This document shows, one piece after another, positions 1 through 7,786 of a DNA stretch of 51,139 nucleotides; positions within the stretch are counted from its first letter, which is position 1; each line of letters starts with the position of its first letter. The translations under genes and the position numbers were made by a program. Below the pieces are notes generated by a model that had not been told where the DNA came from, made no database searches, and saw nothing but the letters and a program-made list of their open reading frames with translations. Origin of the DNA: an uncultured Prevotella sp. (GTDB lineage Bacteria; Bacteroidota; Bacteroidia; Bacteroidales; Bacteroidaceae); contig USSA01000001.1 of the NCBI GenBank assembly GCA_900557255.1, positions 1-51,139 on the forward strand, written 5' to 3'.

Positions 1-393
1 AGAAATCTGAAGATGTATTCAATCCGTTCAGTCTGGTAAAGGCACTGAATGCACGAAAGATTGCTCCTTACTGGTTTTCCGATTTATACATCCATAAAAC
101 AGTAAATGAGTACCTTTGTAATTTTGATGTTGCTAAGAATTATAATATTGGGGATTTGCCTGAAATTCCTTTTGGGGAGTCAGACATAATTCCTTTCCTT
201 TATCAATTTGGAATTCTCTCAATTAAAAAATATAACCCTATTATTGGAGTATATACTATAGGTGTACCTAATGATGATATTCGAAAAGGGATATCTGATT
301 CCATATTCTGCTGATGGTAAGCGTCTGTTTAAGATTGGCGTAAATTATGACAGCACACAGCGGACGATAGGTGATTGGATTATCAAGGAATAG
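1..393 (+). pseudogene. AAA-ATPase-like / PD-(D/E)XK nuclease family protein, 3' remnant with internal deletion
   Basis: The left window edge cuts the gene. Frame 3 reads from base 3 to a TGA at 312-314 and contains NPFSLVKALNARKIAPYWF followed by a segment ending [10 protein letters not shown]. This is typical of the large Bacteroidetes family of AAA-ATPase-like proteins with a C-terminal PD-(D/E)XK nuclease domain. A second frame, from about 286 to a TAG at 391-393, encodes [20 protein letters not shown] and then DWIIKE, the usual C-terminus of the same family. The stretch normally between these blocks, which carries the nuclease core, is missing, and the two halves are out of frame. Both ancestral halves would have had an AAAGG-type sequence encoding Lys-Gly at the junction near 284-290. 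The gene is almost certainly non-functional. Confidence 0.75.
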
Positions 394-460
394 GTTACTT
401 GAATCCAACCTTGTTTTGCCATGATGAAATGCTATACAAGATAGATAAGTAATTATACAA

Positions 461-504
461 AAGAAAAAATCCCCCATCCCGCTTGAGGAAGCAGAATGGG
501 GGAT
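461..504 (-). terminator. Intrinsic terminator of the DedA gene
   Basis: ATCCCCCAT (469-477) pairs perfectly with ATGGGGGAT (496-504), with an inner GCTT/AAGC pairing. On the minus strand it is followed by a T-rich tract (A-rich 461-468 on the plus strand). It lies seven bases beyond the DedA stop codon. Confidence 0.85.
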
Positions 505-510
505 AGTTTC

Positions 511-1152
511 TTATTTCTTCTTGAGCCCCTTGTATACAAGGAAAGCTACAATAACAACGGCAAGAGCCAAGATGATGTAACCGAGCTCATGACTATACTT
601 TAATGCCTGCTGATATACATCTTGAGTTGTTTTATAGTCTGTATATTGGTAAATACCCCAACCGATGGTTGCTAAAACAGTATTCCAGATGCCAGCACCG
701 ATTGTGGTATAGAGCAAGAATTTGCCTACATGCATACCTGCCAAACCGGCTGGAATGCTGATTAACTGGCGAACAGCTGGTACCAGGCGCCCAAAAATAG
801 TGGATGCGGCTCCATGCTTGCGGAAATACTCTTCTGCAACTTCTACCTTTTGGCGGTCTATCAGGCACATATGTCCGATGCGGCTGTCGGCAAAACGGTA
901 GATGATAGGGCGGCCTACCCATTTAGCTAAATAATAGTTGATAAGTGCACCGATATTGGCACCAATGGTGGCAAATACGATGACTAGGATAAACGACATT
1001 CCGCTATCAGGATCCATGGCCTTCCATGCTGCAGGTGGAACAACCACCTCTGATGGGAATGGGATGAATGAACTCTCGATAGCCATGAAAAGGGTTACTA
1101 CCCAATAATTTAAATTGTCGAGTATCCAAAGAAAAAGCTCTGCTGTATTCAT
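511..1152 (-). CDS. DedA family (VTT domain) membrane protein
   Basis: A 213-residue polytopic inner-membrane protein of the DedA/SNARE-associated family. These proteins act in lipid-carrier recycling and envelope homeostasis; individual substrates often remain unassigned. Visible family marks are the early amphipathic segment with ESSFIPFPSEVVVPPA (about residues 26-41), the FGRLVPAVRQLISIPAGLAGM signature in the middle, and a C-terminal hydrophobic helix followed by a short Lys-rich tail. Length is normal for the family. It lies 63 bases downstream of glnS with a perfect 13-bp hairpin between them and has its own terminator, so it may be expressed by read-through or from an unseen promoter. 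Family assignment is firm; the transported lipid is unknown. Confidence 0.9.
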   Translation of the reverse strand: MNTAELFLWILDNLNYWVVTLFMAIESSFIPFPSEVVVPPAAWKAMDPDSGMSFILVIVFATIGANIGALINYYLAKWVGRPIIYRFADSRIGHMCLIDRQKVEVAEEYFRKHGAASTIFGRLVPAVRQLISIPAGLAGMHVGKFLLYTTIGAGIWNTVLATIGWGIYQYTDYKTTQDVYQQALKYSHELGYIILALAVVIVAFLVYKGLKKK

Positions 1153-1173
1153 TTGTTATCTTGAATCTAAATA

Positions 1174-1208
1174 ATATCTGTCTCAGCTGTTGAAACTGAG
1201 ACAGATAT
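1174..1208 (-). terminator. Perfect hairpin between glnS and the DedA gene
   Basis: ATATCTGTCTCAG (1174-1186) and its exact reverse complement (1196-1208) enclose a nine-base loop, directly after the glnS stop. There is no long T-tract on the minus strand, so it may be an attenuating or mRNA-stabilising stem rather than a full terminator. Confidence 0.6.
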
Positions 1209-1215
1209 AAGTGAT

Positions 1216-2931
1216 TTATTTATTCTGTTTTGCCCATGTATCTTTCAAGCCAACGGTTTTGTTGAATACTGGTTTTTCTGCAGTAGAATCAAGATCGGCC
1301 ATGAAATAACCGATACGCTGGAACTGGAGATATTCACCTGGCTTCTTGCTGGCTGCATATTCCTCAACATAGCAGTTAGGATAGTCGTGGAAGCTATCTG
1401 GGTTGAGCAACTCGTGGAAATCACGTTCATCAGCAGATGGATTTTCTACCATAAAGAGACGGTCGTATTCGCGCACCTCTGCCTTTACGCAGTGATCTGC
1501 TGATACCCAATGCAATGTACCCTTAACCTTACGGTTGGCACCTTCCATGCCGCTCTTACTGATAGGATCGTATTCTGCCTGAATCTCAGTGATAACGCCA
1601 TTTTCGTCCTTTGTGCATCCTGTGCACTTAACGATGTAAGCATTCTTCAGACGAACTTCTTTACCCGGAGTCATTCGGAAGAATTTTTTAGGAGCATCTT
1701 CCATAAAGTCAGCACGCTCTATCCAGAGATTCTTAGAGAATGTGATGGTGTGTGTGCCATCAGCTTCATTTTCTGGATTATTGATTGCTTCCATTTCCTC
1801 TGTTTCACCTTCCGGATAGTTGGTAATTACGAGTTTTACAGGATCAAGTACTGCACTCACACGGCATGCTTTCTTGTTCAAATCTTCTCTAACAGATGCT
1901 TCGAGTAAGGCCATATCGTTGAGAGCATCGAACTTAGTATAACCGATATTGTCGATAAACATACGAATGCTCTCAGGAGAGTAACCGCGACGGCGCATTC
2001 CGCAAAGAGTAGGCATACGTGGGTCGTCCCATCCGATAACCAGTTTCTCATCTACCAGCTGGTGAAGCTTACGCTTGCTCATTACTGTATAAGTGAGGTT
2101 CAATCGGTTGAATTCAATCTGACGTGGACGATTGTCGTTTAATACATCTGCAGTTCCGTCCTTCTCCTTCAAGAAGTCGATGAACTTATCGTAAAGCGGA
2201 CGGTGAGGTACAAATTCCAATGTACAGATAGAATGGGTTACCCCTTCAAAGTAGTCACTCTGTCCGTGAGCGAAATCATACATAGGATATGCATGCCATT
2301 TTGTTCCTGTACGGTGATGAGGAGTATGGATGATACGATACATGATAGGATCGCGGAAATGCATATTTGGATTCGCCATATCGAGTTTTGCGCGAAGAAC
2401 CATGCTGCCTTCTACGGCCTCAGGAGTATTCATCTTCTCAAACAAAGCAAGGCTTTCTTCGATTGGGCGATCACGATATGGACTAGCAGTACCCGGTGAG
2501 GTAGGAGTACCCTTCTGCTGTGCAATTTCTTCAGCAGTTTGTTCATCTATATATGCATTGCCCTTCTTGATCATCCAGACAGCAAAATCCCAAAGCTTCT
2601 CAAAGTAGTCTGAAGCATAGTAGATATTGCCCCACTTGAATCCGAGCCACTGGATGTCTTGAAGAATATTTTCTACATATTCATTGTTTTCCTTGCTAGG
2701 ATTAGTGTCATCAAAACGAAGATTGCAAACACCATTATATTTCTCTGCAACACCAAAGTCCATGCAGATAGCTTTGGCATGGCCGATATGCAGATAACCA
2801 TTAGGCTCTGGCGGAAAACGAGTCTGGATTCGTCCTCCGTTTTTGCCTTCTTTGAGGTCTTCCTCAACTAACTGTTCTACGAAAGAGATACTTTTCTTCT
2901 CTTCCAAATTGTTTTCTTCATTAATTGCCAT
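1216..2931 (-). CDS. glnS: Glutaminyl-tRNA synthetase
   Basis: A class I aminoacyl-tRNA synthetase that charges tRNA-Gln in the cytoplasm. The 571 residues match the usual bacterial length. The ATP-binding HIGH motif lies in PPEPNGYLHIGHAKAI (HIGH at residues 48-51), and the second signature appears as VMSKRKL near residue 285, the GlnRS form of KMSKS. The C-terminal half contains the two beta-barrel anticodon-binding regions expected for GlnRS, with FPEGETEEMEA-like and EYDRLFMVENPS segments. The start sits behind a clear phylum-type promoter (-7 box at 2968-2975). The presence of GlnRS implies direct Gln-tRNA charging in this organism. Confidence 0.97.
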   Translation of the reverse strand: MAINEENNLEEKKSISFVEQLVEEDLKEGKNGGRIQTRFPPEPNGYLHIGHAKAICMDFGVAEKYNGVCNLRFDDTNPSKENNEYVENILQDIQWLGFKWGNIYYASDYFEKLWDFAVWMIKKGNAYIDEQTAEEIAQQKGTPTSPGTASPYRDRPIEESLALFEKMNTPEAVEGSMVLRAKLDMANPNMHFRDPIMYRIIHTPHHRTGTKWHAYPMYDFAHGQSDYFEGVTHSICTLEFVPHRPLYDKFIDFLKEKDGTADVLNDNRPRQIEFNRLNLTYTVMSKRKLHQLVDEKLVIGWDDPRMPTLCGMRRRGYSPESIRMFIDNIGYTKFDALNDMALLEASVREDLNKKACRVSAVLDPVKLVITNYPEGETEEMEAINNPENEADGTHTITFSKNLWIERADFMEDAPKKFFRMTPGKEVRLKNAYIVKCTGCTKDENGVITEIQAEYDPISKSGMEGANRKVKGTLHWVSADHCVKAEVREYDRLFMVENPSADERDFHELLNPDSFHDYPNCYVEEYAASKKPGEYLQFQRIGYFMADLDSTAEKPVFNKTVGLKDTWAKQNK

Positions 2932-2967
2932 AATTCAATAAAAAGAATAATTTTTAAATTTATGGTG

Positions 2968-2999
2968 CAAAGATACAAATTTAATTGTAAGTACCGAAA
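2968..2999 (-). promoter_or_regulatory. glnS promoter
   Basis: On the minus strand, TATCTTTG (2968-2975) forms the -7 box and TTTCG (2995-2999) lies 19 bases upstream as a near-match to the -33 TTTG. This is the Bacteroidetes sigma-A grammar. The upstream end overlaps the 21-bp palindrome at 2997-3017. Confidence 0.75.
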
Positions 3000-3080
3000 T
3001 TATCTGGCAGATAATTTTGTTTTGGGAGCGATAATTTGCTTTTGAAAGCAATAATTCACAAAATATGTTTTTAAACATAT
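2997..3080. repeat. Three consecutive perfect inverted repeats between divergent promoters
   Basis: The interval between the glnS promoter and a plus-strand promoter holds three perfect inverted repeats. The first is AAATTATCTG (2997-3006) with its complement at 3008-3017 (one-base spacer). The second is TTGCTTT (3036-3042) with AAAGCAA (3045-3051). The third is ATATGTTT (3063-3070) with AAACATAT (3073-3080). They could be operators or, given AT richness, partly chance. The rest of the 297-base gap is filled by the promoters and the small RNA candidate. Confidence 0.5.
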
Positions 3081-3087
3081 AAAAAGA

Positions 3088-3119
3088 TTCGTTCGTTTCG
3101 AAAAATATGTCTATCTTTG
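3088..3119 (+). promoter_or_regulatory. Promoter of an orphan plus-strand transcript
   Basis: TTCG (3088-3091), 20 bases, then TATCTTTG (3112-3119): the same arrangement as the metA promoter in this window. No gene of normal size lies downstream on the plus strand before 6549. A start site near 3126 is expected. Confidence 0.6.
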
Positions 3120-3125
3120 CATCGT

Positions 3126-3205
3126 TATCCTGAATACAATCTTTTTACCTTAAATGAAACTAATACCAAAAAGAACGCCTTCGCTGTGAAGCGAGGGCGT
3201 TTTGC
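3126..3205 (+). ncRNA. Candidate small RNA of about 80 nt
   Basis: The transcript would run from the predicted start near 3126 into a strong terminator at 3174-3205. It contains one tiny ORF, ATG at 3154-3156 to TGA at 3187-3189 (MKLIPKRTPSL), whose last codons fall in the terminator stem. No family is recognised. It may be a small regulatory RNA, a peptide-encoding RNA, or only the promoter-terminator debris of a lost gene. The same hairpin can serve the lipoprotein gene on the opposite strand. Confidence 0.45.
3174..3205. terminator. Bidirectional intrinsic terminator
   Basis: AACGCCTTCGCT (3174-3185) pairs with AGCGAGGGCGTT (3190-3201), with one T-G wobble, around a GTGA tetraloop. T-rich tracts follow in both directions: TTTT then GCTTTT on plus, CTTTTTGG on minus. 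It ends the minus-strand lipoprotein gene and the plus-strand RNA candidate. Confidence 0.8.
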
Positions 3206-3228
3206 TTTTGTACCAGGTTCATATTCTA

Positions 3229-3609
3229 TTACTTTTTGCGGAATGTTTCGTTCTTAATAATGATTGAACCTTCTTCTGTATCGAGTGTTGCCTGTTCCTG
3301 AACGTCGGCATCAAGACCCTTGCGGCTCAGGATAATCACAGCTGCTTTACCTTCTGGCTTAGCTGGCAATTCCCACTTGTAAAATTCCTTATCAAGGCCT
3401 TTTACTTTAACAGAGAAATCACTGTTCAAAGTTACACTGCGCTCTCCATCTGCGCTCTTATATTCACCGGCTGCGGCAGCCTGAAATGCAGAATCGGTTA
3501 CAACCGTCTGTTCTGCCTGAGCTGGTGCAGGTGCAGGTGTTTTTTTCTCAGAACATGCTGTGAAAGCTATCAGACCCATAGCAAATGCAAGAATTGATAA
3601 TTTCTTCAT
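3229..3609 (-). CDS. Small lipoprotein of unknown function
   Basis: A 126-residue protein with a lipoprotein signal peptide: MKKLSILAFAMGLIAFTAC, with Cys19 as the lipidated residue. A short Pro/Ala-rich linker (about 24-32) follows. The mature part has alternating short beta segments (YKSADGERSVTLNSDFSVKV, KFYKWELP-like) and resembles small NlpE-like or META-like beta-barrel lipoproteins in style only; no family is assigned. It follows the PAP2 phosphatase on the same strand by 76 bases and ends at the bidirectional hairpin, so it may close an envelope operon. Confidence 0.75.
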   Translation of the reverse strand: MKKLSILAFAMGLIAFTACSEKKTPAPAPAQAEQTVVTDSAFQAAAAGEYKSADGERSVTLNSDFSVKVKGLDKEFYKWELPAKPEGKAAVIILSRKGLDADVQEQATLDTEEGSIIIKNETFRKK

Positions 3610-3685
3610 AATCTTTAAATTTTATATGTTAATAATAATGTTAATCTAAACCATTTTTATAAGCTAACTCTTTTTATACATTTGT

Positions 3686-4384
3686 TTATCTCAGTGGTAT
3701 GCTATAGAAAGATAGTATTCCACTGGTACAAATGATTACCCAAATCGAAACGAGCCCCGTAATGATAGGGACGCTTGCAAATCTGATGTCGTGGTTGGGC
3801 TTAAAACGTTCGGTATGCTTTCTTAAAAAATACTGAAATATATAATAATATAAGGTGGCATAGAAAAAACCAATGAGGGTACCAATCAGGATGTCGCCAA
3901 AATAGTGTACACCGAGATACATGCGGGAATAACTGGTTATCAATGCCCATAGGCATAAGAATATCGTGAGTTTGCTCCGGCGAACCAGATATTGTGCAAA
4001 GAAGGCCATGCTCCATGCATTGGCTGCATGAGAAGATGGAAAACCATATCTGCCACCCCGATATCCTTGAACAACATGTACCATCGGACTGATAGGATTA
4101 TCAGGATTACTGGGACGCATTCTTGCTACTAATGGCTTCAGAATTCCTGATGCAGTCTGGTCTGAAAACAAGATAATCAGAGTGATGACAACTATGGTGC
4201 TCATCACAACCTTGACAGGAAAATTCTTTAGCAGTACAAAGATAAAACTGGCATAGAACGGAACCCATACAAAACGGTCTGAGAAAATCATCATGAAGTA
4301 ATCCCAATACACGTTGTGAAAACCATTGAAAAACAGAAAAATCTGCGTATCAATCTGTTCTATTTGATGAAGTAATTCTATCAT
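3686..4384 (-). CDS. PAP2 superfamily membrane phosphatase
   Basis: A 232-residue membrane protein with the three acid-phosphatase motifs of the PAP2 superfamily: KPLVARMRP (Lys83, Arg90-Pro91), PSSHA (His119) and SRMYLGVHYFGD (Arg154, His160, Asp164). Hydrophobic helices surround them. Such enzymes hydrolyse lipid phosphates or pyrophosphates at the periplasmic face. Candidate substrates are undecaprenyl pyrophosphate and, as with Bacteroides LpxF, a lipid A phosphate; the sequence does not decide. It lies 70 bases downstream of the LTA-synthase-like gene, consistent with a shared envelope role. Confidence 0.9.
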   Translation of the reverse strand: MIELLHQIEQIDTQIFLFFNGFHNVYWDYFMMIFSDRFVWVPFYASFIFVLLKNFPVKVVMSTIVVITLIILFSDQTASGILKPLVARMRPSNPDNPISPMVHVVQGYRGGRYGFPSSHAANAWSMAFFAQYLVRRSKLTIFLCLWALITSYSRMYLGVHYFGDILIGTLIGFFYATLYYYIFQYFLRKHTERFKPNHDIRFASVPIITGLVSIWVIICTSGILSFYSIPLR

Positions 4385-4454
4385 AGTCTTTCTTTATGAA
4401 ATTCTGTAATGTTCGCTTTCTTGTTTCTGATAATCTGTTGCCCTGTCGTTTGGG

Positions 4455-6365
4455 CTATTTTGCACTCAAGTCATCGTACAACTTTTGAAGATAAGCCATG
4501 CCTCGCTTCAGGTTATAACCTTTTTTGCCTTTATCATAAACAACCTTTTGGGATTTGTTGTCGTAGATGATAGAGTTCTCCTCTGATACCATGCCGAAAG
4601 CATCGGGTACATCAAAGAATGCAAATTTAGGAGTAGCATCACTCAACATGTTCTTGCTGAACAAGAAGTCTTTGTGAGGAATGCCTAATTGTCCGAGCAG
4701 TGTAGCTGCTATATCATGCTGACTTCCTATGAGCTTAACATTCATTGGGCGAGCTATTGCTCCACCGGTCATGATAAGTGGAATCTGATAGCGGCTGCGG
4801 TCAAAGTTGTCAAGATGTTCTTTGTATGCGCCAACATGATCGGCAACGAGTAATACCAAAGTATTTTTCCATCTAGGCAATTTGCTGTATTCACGCAGAA
4901 GATGACCTATGACACTATCAGTGTAAGCAAATGCATTTAAACGCTTGTCTTTCAGTCTGCTATATGGTACATCGAATGGCTCATGACTGCTTGATGTCTG
5001 GAAAACTCTCAGCATAGGCTGCTTGGCATTCTGTTCTTTCCTGAGGTCTGCAAGCAGCCGGTTGGCTACGATATGATCGTGTACTCCCCATTTGCTCAAT
5101 TTGTCTTCTATCGGGAAATCACTATCTGAAATGATTCTCTCATAGCCCTGGGAAACCAGCCAAGAGCGTTGGTTGGCAAAATCAACATCACCACCATAAT
5201 AATATGCATTGCCGTAATGCTTTGCTTTAGCCAAAGAACGTGCCAATGATGGTAATTGTGCAGATTTTGCCGGGTAGCGCATGATGCTGGTTGTAGGTTG
5301 TGCAGGATAACCGCTCAAAACAGCAACCAGACCACGATCCGTGCGGAAAGTGTTGGAATAGAATCTTGGGAAGAAAATTCCCTTTTTGGCTATTGAGTCC
5401 AAGCAGACAGCTACGTCTTTATGTGTTCCGACGGAAGGCATGATGTCATTGGCAAAGCTTTCCATAATAATAATAAGTATATCCGGCTTTCCGTTTTTCC
5501 GAGCTTCTTCATTCAGGAGTGGGTAGGTATTCTGGTCGCTTGAACTTACCATTTGAGCAAAGAGCTTGTTAGCTTCTTCTTCTGACATGTATCGGTATTG
5601 CGATGCAAAATCTTCCTGATGGGTCAGTGATTCAAACAGGCTGAACATCGGATTGACGGCAGCATGATTCAAAAACGCATTTTGGCTGAAATATGCCTTT
5701 CCTGTATTTGTTGTAGATACAGTAAATCCTCCTCTGATAGGGATGAAGAGAAGGGCAGTAAGCAGCAACAGAATAAGAGAATGGCGCATACGATGATGCT
5801 CTATGTCAGAGTAGCGTGTTCTACGACCACTGCCGAAATCTCCGAAGCCATAGTTGCTGTATCTGCTGGAATAGCGCTTCTGGGTATGAGGCATGCGGAG
5901 TGCGAACCAGACGGCTATGGTAAGCAGCACAGTGATGAGGAGAGCAAAAAAGATGTAAAGCCCTCCAACACTTGCAAGTGCATCCTTTGGCGAAGTAAAG
6001 AAATAATATAATGGAGTGCTATCTAGCGGGAAGTTCCAATATGGATATAATCCTGCATTCAGTACGAATGTAATGGAAACCAGGAAAGATGCCAGTATAA
6101 AATAAGCATTCAGAATGGGACGTATAATCTCCTTACGAAACCAGATCATTGCGATGAGCAACAAACCCGGTAGTGCGGTGAGGTAACCAGCCATAGAGAG
6201 GTCGAGTGATAAACCATACCACATCACTGTAGGCATTTCGCTCCAGATATTATCGATAGGTTGTGTAGCAGAAGCCTTTTCCAATATCATGAAAAATGGT
6301 TTCTGAATACTGAACAAAATGACAAACGTAAAATACGTTTTTATAAACCACAATATTTGCTTCAT
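4455..6365 (-). CDS. LTA synthase / alkaline phosphatase superfamily sulfatase-like membrane enzyme
   Basis: A 636-residue protein with about five N-terminal transmembrane helices (residues 1-220, with a charged loop near 165-190) and a large extracytoplasmic sulfatase-fold domain. Metal-site and nucleophile features of the LtaS/EptA superfamily are visible: DILIIIMESFAND (metal-binding Glu), SNTFRTDRGLVAVLSG (the Thr is the expected nucleophile), and VADHVGAY (Asp-His metal ligands). In Gram-negative Bacteroidetes such proteins are thought to transfer phospho-alcohol groups to envelope glycans or lipids rather than to make lipoteichoic acid. It is first in a run with the PAP2 phosphatase and lipoprotein, and is divergent from the AraC-type regulator, which may control it. 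Confidence 0.88.
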   Translation of the reverse strand: MKQILWFIKTYFTFVILFSIQKPFFMILEKASATQPIDNIWSEMPTVMWYGLSLDLSMAGYLTALPGLLLIAMIWFRKEIIRPILNAYFILASFLVSITFVLNAGLYPYWNFPLDSTPLYYFFTSPKDALASVGGLYIFFALLITVLLTIAVWFALRMPHTQKRYSSRYSNYGFGDFGSGRRTRYSDIEHHRMRHSLILLLLTALLFIPIRGGFTVSTTNTGKAYFSQNAFLNHAAVNPMFSLFESLTHQEDFASQYRYMSEEEANKLFAQMVSSSDQNTYPLLNEEARKNGKPDILIIIMESFANDIMPSVGTHKDVAVCLDSIAKKGIFFPRFYSNTFRTDRGLVAVLSGYPAQPTTSIMRYPAKSAQLPSLARSLAKAKHYGNAYYYGGDVDFANQRSWLVSQGYERIISDSDFPIEDKLSKWGVHDHIVANRLLADLRKEQNAKQPMLRVFQTSSSHEPFDVPYSRLKDKRLNAFAYTDSVIGHLLREYSKLPRWKNTLVLLVADHVGAYKEHLDNFDRSRYQIPLIMTGGAIARPMNVKLIGSQHDIAATLLGQLGIPHKDFLFSKNMLSDATPKFAFFDVPDAFGMVSEENSIIYDNKSQKVVYDKGKKGYNLKRGMAYLQKLYDDLSAK

Positions 6366-6423
6366 ATCTATGCTTCTTGACTAATAATTATGATATACTC
6401 GGCTTTGAGCTTGAAAATTAATG

Positions 6424-6431
6424 CAAAAATA
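6424..6431 (-). promoter_or_regulatory. -7 box upstream of the LTA-synthase-like gene
   Basis: TATTTTTG on the minus strand matches TAnnTTTG, 59 bases before the start codon. No clear -33 TTTG was seen at the expected spacing. Confidence 0.5.
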
Positions 6432-6491
6432 ACCATTTTATTTCATATAAACGACTTTTTTGTGTTTATTTTTCAAAAAAGTGAGAAAAAA

Positions 6492-6523
6492 TTTGGTCGT
6501 TCTAAATAAAAGTAGTACCTTTG
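6492..6523 (+). promoter_or_regulatory. Promoter of the AraC-type regulator
   Basis: TTTG (6492-6495), a 20-base spacer and TACCTTTG (6516-6523) give a full-consensus Bacteroidetes promoter. The expected start is near 6530, leaving a leader of about 19 bases before the ATG. Confidence 0.85.
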
Positions 6524-6548
6524 TTGTAATAAATTTTATAACATAACT

Positions 6549-6971
6549 ATGGCTAAGTACAATATTCAACCTAAAAAGGAAAAAATAGCAAGATATCAAT
6601 CTATGCTGAGTGAAGAAACTAAGGACCGCCTTCGCGACGAGATAATCCGTGTTCTTGTTACTGAAAGAAAGTACAAGGACCCTGACTACAGTTCCAAGAA
6701 ACTTGCAGAGGATTTGAATACTAACTCTCGCTATATTTCTGCTGTATGCGCAACTCGATTTCATAAGAATTATGCCGAGTTGGTGAATGATTATCGAGTA
6801 AACGATGCTATGTCTTTACTTACCGATAAGCGTTATGCAAGAATGAGTGTAGAAGGTATCAGCGAAATGGCTGGTTTCAATACTCGTCAGAGTTTCTATG
6901 CTAATTTCTTCAAGCGAATAGGCGTTACTCCTCGTCAATATCGTGCTAATCATTTTAAGGGATTGGAGTAA
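6549..6971 (+). CDS. AraC-type helix-turn-helix regulator, DNA-binding domain only
   Basis: A 140-residue cytoplasmic DNA-binding protein. The C-terminal part has the double helix-turn-helix of AraC/XylS proteins: SSKKLAEDLNTNSRYISAVCATRF (first helix pair, about 46-70) and SVEGISEMAGFNTRQSFYANFFKRIGVTPRQYR (second, about 99-133). The GF-N-S-FY-FKR-G-TP-YR pattern is diagnostic. The first 40 residues are basic and contain no recognisable ligand-binding or receiver domain, so any sensing must come from a partner or from expression level. It is transcribed divergently from the LTA-synthase-like gene and ends at a strong bidirectional terminator. Confidence 0.88.
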   Translation: MAKYNIQPKKEKIARYQSMLSEETKDRLRDEIIRVLVTERKYKDPDYSSKKLAEDLNTNSRYISAVCATRFHKNYAELVNDYRVNDAMSLLTDKRYARMSVEGISEMAGFNTRQSFYANFFKRIGVTPRQYRANHFKGLE

Positions 6972-6998
6972 GTTTAATTGTTAATAACTAGAACATGA

Positions 6999-7048
6999 AA
7001 CAAAAAGGAGGGTGTATCATAAGTTAATGATTCACCCTCCTTTTTGTT
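6999..7048. terminator. Bidirectional intrinsic terminator between convergent genes
   Basis: AACAAAAAGGAGGGTG (6999-7014) pairs exactly with its complement at 7033-7048, with A/T tracts on both flanks. It ends the AraC-type gene (plus) and the short sigma-factor gene (minus). Confidence 0.9.
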
Positions 7049-7066
7049 TTTACAAACTATTGCGAG

Positions 7067-7684
7067 TTACCTCTTGAAGTAGTTTCTCAATGCCTGGTGG
7101 CGGATACTCCTGTTCAATCTGCGTATGGTCAGATTTCGTATCTGGCGAACTCGCTCGCGTTTGAGCCCCATATCTTCAGCAATTTCAGCCATCGTTTCTT
7201 TAGGAACACCTATACCATAGAATTTGGTGATGATTTCTTTCTCTCGTGGCAATAAATCTGCAATGCTTTCTGCCATCTTTTTCTTCATCATTTCTATATT
7301 CAGGGTATCATCTGCAATCTTTACATCCGGATCGTTTAATATGTCTAATAGGGTATACGGATTGTTTGCGCTTAGTGGCGCATCTACAGATACAGCCTTG
7401 TCTGCGTTTCTTGGGGCAAATTTCTTCTGGTCTTTCGGTAAACGATAAAGTCCTGATTGTTTATCGATGGCCTGTGATATAGCCTTGTGAACGAATGGAC
7501 CGGCATAAGCCACAAAATCGGTGCCCCGGTCGGCTTGGAACTTTCTGGCTGCCATAAGCATTGCCAGAGTTCCTTCGCTAACCAAGTCATCAAACTCAAC
7601 GCCTTTACCTTTATACTGGTTGGCTACTGATTTTACATAGTTTAAGTTCTCACTAACTATCTTGTTTATTTCTTTTTCTGTCAT
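7067..7684 (-). CDS. Short sigma-70 family RNA polymerase sigma factor
   Basis: About 205 residues from the chosen ATG at 7682-7684. Region 2 is present (NLNYVKSVANQYKGKGVEFDDLVSEGTLAMLMAARKFQ and the following DFVAYAGPFVHKAISQAI), as is region 4 with a strong helix-turn-helix (LPREKEIITKFYGIG and [17 protein letters not shown]). Regions 1.1 and 1.2 are absent and the linker is short, so it is an alternative sigma factor distinct from the primary one at 16326-17198. An upstream TTG start at 7703-7705 is open but lies inside the TATATTTG -7 box (7703-7710), so it cannot be on the mRNA. The regulon is unknown. Confidence 0.88.
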   Translation of the reverse strand: MTEKEINKIVSENLNYVKSVANQYKGKGVEFDDLVSEGTLAMLMAARKFQADRGTDFVAYAGPFVHKAISQAIDKQSGLYRLPKDQKKFAPRNADKAVSVDAPLSANNPYTLLDILNDPDVKIADDTLNIEMMKKKMAESIADLLPREKEIITKFYGIGVPKETMAEIAEDMGLKRERVRQIRNLTIRRLNRSIRHQALRNYFKR

Positions 7685-7702
7685 ACTCAATAATTCTTTT
7701 TG

Positions 7703-7734
7703 CAAATATACATAGAATAATTCAAAAGAGCAAG
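7703..7734 (-). promoter_or_regulatory. Promoter of the short sigma-factor gene
   Basis: Minus-strand TATATTTG (7703-7710) with CTTG (7731-7734) 20 bases upstream, one mismatch from TTTG. It places the start site about 10-12 bases before the ATG at 7684 and so decides the start codon. Confidence 0.7.
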
Positions 7735-7786
7735 TATTTTGCGCATTTTAACCAATCATTTTGATTTCCACATATTATATATGTTT

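Noticed and set aside
268..477. Minus-strand ORF of 69 codons over the degraded gene at the left edge
   Set aside because: It runs antisense to a clear family remnant and into the terminator hairpin, and has no promoter or recognisable domain.
6438..6764. Minus-strand ORF of 108 codons over the start of the AraC-type gene
   Set aside because: It covers the full-consensus AraC promoter and the gene's N-terminus; no domain is visible.
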